Shown: positions 55,720 to 64,000 of the stretch, piece by piece
Layout of the letters: each line of letters starts with the position of its first letter
Position numbering within the stretch: position 1 is the first letter of the stretch
DNA from: Phyllostachys edulis
Taxonomy: Eukaryota > Streptophyta > Magnoliopsida > Poales > Poaceae
NCBI GenBank assembly: GCA_036346405.1
Contig: CM070546.1
Span: forward strand, 99,392,826-99,456,825
Direction: 5' to 3'
DNA: 64,000 bases
Made by a program: the position numbers and the translations under genes
The notes under the pieces: generated by a model
What the model saw: only the letters and a program-made list of their open reading frames with translations
The model's database searches: none
What the model was told of the DNA's origin: nothing

Positions 55720-57394
55720 CAATTGCGCTATCTTTGTTAGTGGGTAAGGCACTTTCTTCTTCGTAGTCTGTGGAGTTGGTATCCTGCAGCCAGCTAGTAT
55801 GTAGAAATATAAGTGTAAATAATCAGGGTATGTGATGTGGATGTGTCAGATTGTACATGTGAATAAAGGAGATAGAGACAACAGTTGTGGTAACCTGGTT
55901 TGAAGCCTGTGATGAATCAAAGAGTCTTTTTTAGTAGAGTGAGCTGGCATATCCGTTGGAGCTGGCTGGTGAGAAAATAAGTAATAACTGTTAGATAGCT
56001 ATGTGGTGCTAGAAATGAATGCTAGTGATAGTAAAGTACAGCTTACAACAAACATGTGTGGAGTATGTGCTGTTGTATCAGACACTTGTGTTGGAGTTGG
56101 TGGGGTGTGTTTCCATGGCAGCTTGCGTAGAGTTATGTATATTGTTAGGAAACAAAATAGTGAACTATTTTGTGTTTACAAATCAGCGAAAGTGTTATTG
56201 AAGTGGACAGGACAAAGGTGTATTGATATTGAGTAGTAGCACAAGTAAGAAAATAAGTACTAACAAAAAGAATGTTATATGTGGACACATACTTAGTACC
56301 TCAAGATTCAATCTTTTCTGTGTCTCTTCGGTAGCCTGCTGTTTCTTGAGAGTTTCATCGATGTGTTGGCCAATGAAACTACCAAGTTCGATTGCTGATG
56401 AGGTGGGCAACGAAGGGTGTATCCGTGGAATAGCAGGTTGTCTTCCTAAAGCAACTATGACACACTTGACTTGGAAGGTTTTTTAGGTCCATGGAAGCTT
56501 TTTTAGAACCGCACCTATGTGTTTACCAACTACGGATTGTCCGATGTCTCCAAACAGCATAAATTCTGCGTCCGCCGTACCTTCGGTCGCAATAACACAA
56601 AGCTTGTATCTATTTCAAAGTAGGTAGTCTAAGAAAGAGAATAAACTGTAATAGATAAAGGCATGTACTGATCATTAGTAGAAGTAATACCTTGGTTTGG
56701 CGACTTTGCAAGGACATGCTGAGCATCTATATGAGCCGTTGTCCGGTAGATATTTTTTGTTGCACTTGTCCTGGGCTTAATCTAGAGATTGTCACCGTGC
56801 AGGCTAGACTGAAACACTATATAAATAGAGTATGGAAGTGCTTAGTATAGTAATATATACTGAAGGCATGGACATAGGCTGTGAAGTAAAGAGAAAAGCT
56901 TAACTAGGAAATCAAAAGGTTAATGTTTATGATTTCTTTAAGAGTTTTATGTTCAGCTTGTGTGCAAACCATGGTAGCAGGAGGTACTTGATCCCGGATA
57001 ATGATATGTGATATTGGCTGAAAGTGTGATTGAAAGTTTTTTGTTTTTTTTTTTTTAAAAAACTCAATAAGTATGTGTGGGCTAGAAATATGACTAACTG
57101 TGAAGTCTAATATGTAAGATAGTAAAGAAGAAAGAACTTAGCAACATAAAATGTTGTATTTTCGGTTTTGTACCTTGATGCAATCACTGCAGCTTCAGGA
57201 ATATCCGATGAGATATACCAGCGACATGCTGCACTTCCAGATAGACCCTCGTTCTCTATGATAGAGTTGGTAATACAGAATATGTATATGGGATGAGTAA
57301 TGTTTAAAAACCGCAATGATTGATACTACAAATAACATTTGCAGGCGATCGCAGTCTAAATGTCTAAATGAAAGGCACTATGGAATTATATTAT

Positions 57395-58212
57395 GGCCCT
57401 CTTTGTTTAGGCTTTTTGTCTGGCTTAAAAGCAAAAAAGCCTAAGCCTAAACAAAGGGGGTGCTTTTTTGCTCGGCTTATAATAAGTTTAAGCCAATTTA
57501 AGCCTAAAAGCCATAAGTCAGGGGAGAAGTGCTTTTTTTGGCTTTTGCGGAATAGAATATATGTTTGCCACCGAACTTCGTTAAAATTACCCTCAAATTG
57601 CCATCGTATATAAATACAAATTGTTCCCTTTTTTTCCATCGAATCCTTCCCCAACCCGACGCCTGCCTGGTGTACTCCCATCCCCTCCCGACGCCTCCTG
57701 CTCTCCCTTCCCCTCCCGAACGCCGCCGCCTCCCCCCTCCCCTCCCGATCGCTGCCGCCTCCCCCTAAAAGCCATAATATATGTTGCGGTGACAAGATAA
57801 TTGCATCATATATTATTAAACATTATTTTGTTACTGTGTTATTTTGTTTAGTTGACTGATATTAGCATTTCTATATTAATTTCTTCCGTTGCGCAATGTC
57901 CAAAATAAATACTTGCATGCACTACGAACGATATCCATTTTGTTTCATATGTACAAATGTATGTATCGTCATATTTTCAGGTTCCATGAAAAAAACAGTT
58001 TAAATATATGCTTAACAAGGTCCTTTAAACCCTTAAGGGCATTTCAGACCTTTCATCCTTCACACACAACTCAATAAGCCAACATCCTACAAAAAGCCTG
58101 ACTACCAAACAACAAAGTTTGGCTTAAAAGCTTAGAGGCTTATAAGCTGATTAAGCCAAAAAGCTGGCTTTAAGCTATAAGCCAAAAAGCCTAAGCCTAA
58201 ACAAAGAGGGCC
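57395..58212. mobile_element. TIR DNA transposon (Harbinger-like?) inside the RPA-like remnant
   Basis: Ends GGCCCTCTTTGTTTAGGCTT and the inverted copy at 58193-58212, flanked by TAT on both sides. A 3-bp duplication suits PIF/Harbinger, though TAT is not the usual TWA. The left terminus is followed by a reverse copy of itself (57440-57465), a short palindrome. The interior includes a GC-rich segment (57650-57770) with no recognised gene. It separates two RPA exons. Confidence 0.65.
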
Positions 58213-58718
58213 TATAACAACATGGTTTGTTCTGGAATAAACTATACAGAAATATGTGACATGTGTAGTGTTCTACTACAGGAACAACTGTCTAAAAAAA
58301 CACATGGAGAGTAAGACACAAGATTTAGTGCCACAGGAAAGATGCATGTAGATATTATAGTGATTATGATGCTGTCAGATATGAAGCATAGATGGAGGGT
58401 ACATAGGTAGTGTTGCTGTAAGATATTAGATTGCTTTGCGGAAACATATTACAGAGGCAAAACAGTAGTGCAAAAACGTATAAAGCACTTACGACCATAT
58501 CTCTTCATGAGAACACCAACAAAGAGAGCTACCATAGGTGTGTTTTGACCAAGCTCATAGATAGTTTCGGTAGGAAATTTAGTTGCGCATTGACCCCAAA
58601 GTGTAAGATTAGTTTCGTAGTTTCTGTATGTAACAGAAACGAATGAGTTGTGGTATATATGAGCACCTCTAAAATCTAGTAGGTTATAAAATCAGTAAAA
58701 CGTATGTAAACAGTAAGC

Positions 58719-59529
58719 TGTTACACCTAGTGTCCTTTAGAACAATAAGTCTTTTTGTTGTAGGCTTGTTTTGGGTAGCACCTTGAATAGAAGTAGCATT
58801 TGTGTCGACGATCGAATCGCCGATCTTACGAAAATAAACGAGGAAAATGACGTAGAATATCCTGGAATGGAATGGGGGTCGCTCTTTATTGATATGAACC
58901 GGATTTACAAGATGTGGCTAAGTACTACCTCGATTACATCGAATGGAGGAATGTTTAACAAGCAATCGACTTAGAATATGAGTCTAAGGCTGATTATCTA
59001 GCTTCTAATTCCACCGCTTAGGCTTCTGTGCATATCTTTGCCTTGGCCTTGTTTTGTGTGTCGCCTATCGTCTCCCTTCTTGTCTCTATTTTTTTCTCTT
59101 GTGCTTCACCTTTAAATAACTTCCGAAGAGGTGGCAGTTACTCCTGGAGAAGACGTCCCTGGTGAAGCGTTACGACTGGTCGGAACGGTAGAGCAGTTAG
59201 CAATGTGCTAACTTCCTTGCGGTTGCTTGTGAAAAGCTTAACCGTAGGGTGGTTAATAGTCAGTGTCTCAGGGTTGTACCATCGCATGGTTTGGAACGTA
59301 TAACACGTGTTCCATTCATCATACGATAAGAAATACCAGTTCAGTAATTTTACGAGCGGTTATCTGGTCGGGGATTAGGCACAAAGCCTCATCCGACCAG
59401 GGTACCCATTAAGTAACCTCTGGAATACTAACGACCAGGGAGGTCGTCAGTCTTAGGGGTTACGACCATGAAGACGTATGGTCTTTTATTATATATTAAA
59501 ATAATACATAGATGTTTTAATCCTCGTCA
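58719..59529 (-). repeat. Tat-type Gypsy 3' LTR (811 bp)
   Basis: On the minus strand starts TGACGAGGATTAAAACATC and ends CTAGGTGTAACA. Direct evidence is the TG...CA rule and the adjacent purine tract. Confidence 0.7.
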
Positions 59530-59906
59530 GCTAGCCCCCGAACTTTAAATGAACTGGTCGTGTATATACCTTTTCCCGATGAAATCAGATCGCGGCAAAC
59601 CCATTTAATGTCGTGGTATACGAAGGTCTCGTGTTCACTTTAAAGTTGAGAACTTGCCTTGGGAAACGAAGAGTTCCTCTCGTCTGCTTGAACAAAAAGA
59701 AGCTTTTTGTCGGTTGGACTTTTGTGGAATCCTTCAAAGTATCGGAAGTTTATAAAATCTTCTCTCATGGGCTCTTAGAATTTTTATGCTTCCAAAATCC
59801 CCTTCGATCCCTTTAGCTTCTCGCCAAGAAATCCTCCAGAGCATTTTCCGTTTCTTCCCACCACAAAGTCTTCAACTTCCACTACTCATCCTTGAGGATT
59901 TTCGCC

Positions 59907-62771
59907 ATGTCGAGCAAATTACGGTGGTTGCCTTGAATTGGGCAAGAAAAGCTTGATGCTTTGGCGAAGATGGGAATGCTCCCAGATAGAAATCGATTAA
60001 TTGAGACCGCGATCGCAGAGCATTTTCCGAGCCGTGAAGATGAGGAAATCCTGTTTTCTCGCCTACATCGAATGTGAAATGAGATTACAAGACACAAATT
60101 CCTCCTCCGCTTCTTGAACATTACGGGTGGAATTAGTGAATTTGGCCCCAAATTCGATTGCAAATATCAAGATTTTCGCATATTTATGCGAGGCGTACTG
60201 AGAATACAACCGAACTTGAAGCTCTTTAGTTATTTCTACCGCATGGTGATGGGAAAATCTGCGGCAAAATCTGAAGCGACTCGGGAATGCACATTGCGCC
60301 TTCATGACGGAAGGCCGATGAGTACATCCTCATGTACGCGAAATCTTCGTGGTCGCTATGGAAAAAATAATTGGTTTTACATGACGGTTACGAAGACGAT
60401 GGCCTCTACTTGGCGGAACTAGAGCAAGAGAAAACCCCAAATGGAAGGAGACCGTAAAGAAGACAGGATAGTCAAAAGATGGGCGGATGCCATCTATGAC
60501 TTAAGTAGTCGGGGCCCGACTTAGTGGCATGTGGTGAAGGATTTCACCTTTCGCCGATTAGCCCATTGAAGCTCGGACTCATTCCCTACTCGTGCCTTGA
60601 TCGTGATGAAGCTACCTCGTAAGGTGGTAAATCTTTGAGATAAATTCGATCGGTATTTTGATTTGATTAATGTATTACCTTAAAATCTGTCTATTCTTCC
60701 TTCTATTAAAGCTATTTCCGGGAAATTAGAGAACGAGTCGATGATCTGTAAGGGGAGCTGGAGAAAAGGTCAATGCCCCAAGATCTTAGCCAGTAACTCC
60801 TATTGAAGGAGACTAGCAAGGCTTAAGGTAATTTAATAAAAATTCCTTTTACCATGTGTATACATATATTCCACCAGATTTCCAATCGTGTTCTACTTTT
60901 GCAATCGGTCGGATTATGAATCATACAATCTGGTGAGGATCAACGCCCCACCTTAGTTCCGACCGAGTCGTGCCTCGAGGCACTTGAAGGAGATGAATCC
61001 TCGAGGTAATAGAACATTTGGAATCATATATGTACTAATTTTTTAGATAAAGGATTTCTTCACCCAATCAAATCGTTCTTTGATTTAGGTGGATAAGCTG
61101 AGGGCCCGCAGAATGTAACTCACGAGGTCAGAGACTCCAGAGTGGTCGCGCACGACCTTACGGTTATTCTTGAAACAATCGATCCGGAGATTGATGAAAC
61201 CACTCCCTCCCACCGATAGTCGAATGCGGTCCTTGATGAACCGGTCGAGGACATAGCCCGACATCTTGTTGGAGGATGTGAGGTTCCAACAAACCTTGCC
61301 GGTCCGTAACCAACAAAATTGGAGGAGAAGAAAAGGAAAGCTAGCGGCACAGATTTCTCTCTTGCTTGCGTTTGAGTCAAATCCCTGAGATTAACAAGGT
61401 ATGTACAAATGAAAGTGGTCGATAAGTATGTACCTCTAATAATTCCTTGATGATTTGATACTTTGAACTTCCCATCTTCGGTTTGCATAGGTCTTCGGTG
61501 TTCCGTCGTTTCAGGCACTGTGTTCTTCCCGAGGACTCGCACTGTGGAAGTTCCCATCAGAGCACTTCTCGGGACAAAGTTCCCGAGGAAATAGTGGTCG
61601 AAGAAGCCCCGAGCAGTGACAAGGGCAACGGTTGAGTTGGATCCTTTGGTGATTGAAACCCCTTCGTGGAGGTAGATGCCTCGAGAGGTCTCAACAGTTC
61701 CGATCATCGCCGATAACCCTTCCTAACCTAACAAGTTCCTTTTCGTCCCGATTCATCGAGGATAAGGAGCTTGATGAGGCGTGGCGTAAAGTATCGGATA
61801 CTCACTCAAGATGCACCTCGATTTGATTTTTGCCGGTTATAATGACCGAGCAATTGGGTAAGTATTCTACGACCCGACTTCATAGCTCTTCTTTAAAAAG
61901 TTTATAAGAAACTTAAGAAAGAGAACGCTATTTGTGTAGCATTTGGTCGAGAACTTTGTTTGTGATCGGAGGACCACTGAAATGAAGTTAAGGACTTGGA
62001 GCAAAAGCACTCGAGTTGGAAAGTAAGAACTTTTCCTTTTGAACTTTTGTTTCTTCTTCAATACTTTGCTCCTCTACAATTATTCTCCTTATCGTATTCG
62101 ATAGATCCGGAGAAAATAAAAGAGGAGGTTGTGGTGAGAAAGCCAAGACACTCTTCTTGAAGAAGAAATAAAGCTAAAGATCATTATTTGTCAAGCAAGT
62201 TCACTAAAGACCTGTTGATCGTTGAAGCAACGACCAAATATGAAACACTTAGCAAAACAAATGAAGGTAATATGTCGTAAGCTTGATTTTTCCTTCACTT
62301 ATGCTTGTGTTCATTAATCGACGAGCTTTTGCAGAGCAAACGCAAATGCTTTGAGAGTAAAGAAAACTCAAATTTGAGCAGATAAGGAGGCGCTCTTGCT
62401 CAAAATATTGATGAAAAGATTCATGCTTTGAACAAGATGATCTTTGATATGGGATCGAGATCAAGCCCGCCTTCCTTAGGAGATCCAATAGAGAAAATGA
62501 ACTATTTGGGTCAACTTCTAGAGGACCTTAAAGTTCGCTCAAAACTACTCGGACGAATTATGCCTGTGCCCTAAAAGCAAAGCAAGTTGCAAGTGGAGTT
62601 AGTTTTGCTTTGGCAAAACTGAAAGCTTCCGACCCTCCATAGATCTCCAAGTTGTTAAAATGACTTCAATCGCCCACTGAGGAGGCGACCAAGTTCATGG
62701 AAGAACTCAGGCCACTCGGAGATATAGTTGTAGAGGAGATGGAGGTCGAATCTCCGACAAGCAGTAGTTAG
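59907..62771 (+). pseudogene. Antisense ORF of Tat-type Gypsy element (decayed)
   Basis: Opposite to the retroelement's own genes. A plus-strand reading with many stops starts at an ATG (59907): KLDALAKMGMLPDRNRLIET, FMRGVLRIQPNLKLFSYFYR (60180-60240), RLHDGRPMS and NNWFYMTVTKT. Much later it ends with ARIMPV-like GRIMPVP, FALAKLKASDPSIDLQ and KFMEELRPLGDIVVEEMEVE before a TAG at 62771. The pattern resembles the plant 'putative gypsy type transposon' antisense proteins of unknown role. Frames change several times, so it is not coding now. The family assignment is from memory. Confidence 0.5.
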
Positions 62772-63762
62772 GCAGGGAATATTTCTTAGAGTAGGTTCCT
62801 GCAAGTGTAAAAATATTTGAATATCTATGAAAACTTACCTTTTATGTCATTGACAAAGCTTTTGTTTATCCTGTTTGACTTTTTTAAAATTCTCGTATAT
62901 TTCCTAGCCCCGACTGCTTGATAGTAGAAGAACGTTCTCGTACAAGCAAAGAGCTAAGAAAGAGAATAAAAAGAGGTCATAACCATGTATGTGAGTTTTT
63001 GAAGGTATGTTTGGACATGTAAGACAAAAGCGATCGTTAAATTATTAGGAAATCAAATGTGGTCAGACACGGATGATTTCGACTAGTTATAGATCTTTGT
63101 TTGTCATAATGGAAATACCAATCAAAAACACTATATATGGTCGGAAAAAGACTTTGTCAAACTTGACATAAGAAGAAATGCAAATATGTATGCAACAAAT
63201 TATAAGTGAACTTTGTTTATATCTATTGTCCCATAATCTGCTCTGAACTAATGCTAAGACACGAAGGCATACGACACATTTCTTGAAACGTGTTCAAATT
63301 CTCAGATCCGATCGTAGCGAGGATCGTAAGAAAAGAACCATCGCTAGGAAGCTCCTTCCAGCAAGGTGACCACGTCGTAAAAAGGAGAGACTTCGACTAG
63401 GAGGCTTTCCGTGTCCCACCAAGAGCTGACAAGAATAGACCGAATCGTGAAATAATGAAGCATAATCTTCGTAATCGTAAGCATATCATTCATGAGATAG
63501 TTAGTTGTGTGGCGCTCGATTACTCATTTTCTTTGAGAAAAGAGTGTAGTCGCGTGGGAATCATTTGAAGAAAAATGCTCACGACTAGGACCATAGAGTA
63601 TCGAGATCCTTAAAAGGATATCGGAGAGAAAAATGTCTTCTCCACTGCACTAACAATAATAAACGACTGTAATGTAGGTGTATATATATAAGCAAGGTTG
63701 CACTTCTTAATTAATTAATGAATTTAATGAAATTAAAATTGAAAGAAATGAAAGAATGAAAA
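62772..63762. other. Gypsy spacer, no gene seen
   Basis: AT-rich DNA between the antisense ORF end and the pol stop codon. Confidence 0.5.
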
Positions 63763-64000
63763 TTAAACATAGAACTTACGCAATTGATCGATGTTCCAAG
63801 AATTTAACAAAATTTGCCCATCGACATAGCCAACAGACGGAACTCGGTCGGGTTACTTCGACCACGAGTAAGGACCTTCCCATTTAGGAGAAAGTTTATT
63901 GCGATTTGTTTGGCTCAATTTTTCTCGAGAACCAGATCACCTACAACAAGGTCATGAGGTCGCACCTTACGACTATGGTACCTTCGCATGGCTTGTTGGT
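63763..64000 (-). pseudogene. Gypsy pol C-terminus (integrase tail), runs off the window
   Basis: Minus-strand reading includes RYHSRKVRPHDLVVGDLVL, the post-integrase motif of Gypsy pol, then NGKVLTRGRS-like and a tail RKFYV with TAA at 63763-63765. At least one stop (after LEKN) and frame changes indicate decay. Confidence 0.7.

Larger units (their letters stand above)
54950..58623 (-). pseudogene. RPA70-like (replication protein A large subunit) gene remnant
   Basis: Minus-strand exons with splice signals: 58493-58623 (TLWGQCATKFPTETIYELGQ, MVALFVGVLMKRYG, an OB-fold), 57174-57255 (EGLSGSAACRWYISSDIPEA; joins in frame), 56691-56808 (KKYLPDNGSYRCSACPC, zinc-finger Cys pairs), 56300-56609 (YKLCVIATEGTADAEFMLFG), 55692-55783 (SALPTNKDSAIDPQHKRKCL) and a tail near 54957-55010 (DTDPAPSSAAKETKPDDNPS). 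A frameshift in the third exon and a stop after LPWT in the fourth break it. The N-terminal part is missing or lies beyond the retroelement inserted at 58719. RPA70 binds single-stranded DNA. Plant Helitrons carry RPA-like genes, so a Helitron origin is possible; a diverged host paralogue is the alternative. Confidence 0.72.
58719..64000 (-). mobile_element. Tat-type Gypsy retrotransposon, partial (continues past the window)
   Basis: In minus orientation: end of pol (63763-64000), a 4-kb spacer, a purine tract GTTCGGGGGCTAGC (about 59530-59545) and a 3' LTR (58719-59529). The long spacer with an ORF on the opposite strand is characteristic of Tat-lineage elements such as RIRE2 and Grande. Left flank TAAGC (58714-58718) would be the target duplication; its partner is outside the window. 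Confidence 0.75.

Overview
This is nuclear DNA from a grass, most likely rice or a close Oryza relative. Two intron-bearing host genes read cleanly: an ERI1-type 3'-5' exonuclease and a TGA2-clade bZIP factor. They sit in dense transposon sequence of types common in rice: CACTA, Mutator-like, Helitron, hAT MITEs, Stowaway, and Ty1/Copia and Ty3/Gypsy LTR elements. Species is inference; no database search was possible.

Layout. 1-1187: right end of a CACTA transposon carrying broken pieces of two host genes (F-box and a glycosidase-like gene) on the minus strand. 1262-2270: minisatellite of about thirteen 77-bp units. 2491-5220: candidate solo Gypsy LTR, then a 210-bp segment present twice (5221 and 5727). 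5937-8480: no gene recognised. 8842-37725 (+): four-exon gene of 418 codons for a DEDDh exonuclease with a C-terminal GRF zinc finger. All three introns are filled with transposons: intron 1 (11.3 kb) has a Stowaway, a small LTR element and a nested, internally deleted Gypsy pair; intron 2 (9 kb) has a complete Copia element (minus), an hAT-like element and an hAT MITE; intron 3 (7.3 kb) has a second Copia element of the same family (plus). 38749-40217: Pack-MULE with a glycosyltransferase fragment. 41073-47018 (-): eight-coding-exon TGA2-type bZIP gene of 330 codons with a 5'UTR intron; its first coding intron holds a Helitron (45037-46418) and an hAT MITE.

48770-58700: MITEs, a long Gypsy LTR interrupted by a solo Copia LTR (51839-53413), and a decayed RPA70-like gene on the minus strand (about 54950-58623), possibly a Helitron remnant. 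58719-64000: a Tat-type Gypsy element in minus orientation, with 3' LTR, spacer carrying a decayed antisense ORF, and the end of pol running off the window.

The two host genes are transcribed towards each other, with the Pack-MULE between their 3' ends. I see no wholly new gene system. The most unusual arrangement is the pair of opposed 5.4-kb Copia copies in adjacent introns of a gene for a putative small-RNA-trimming exonuclease.
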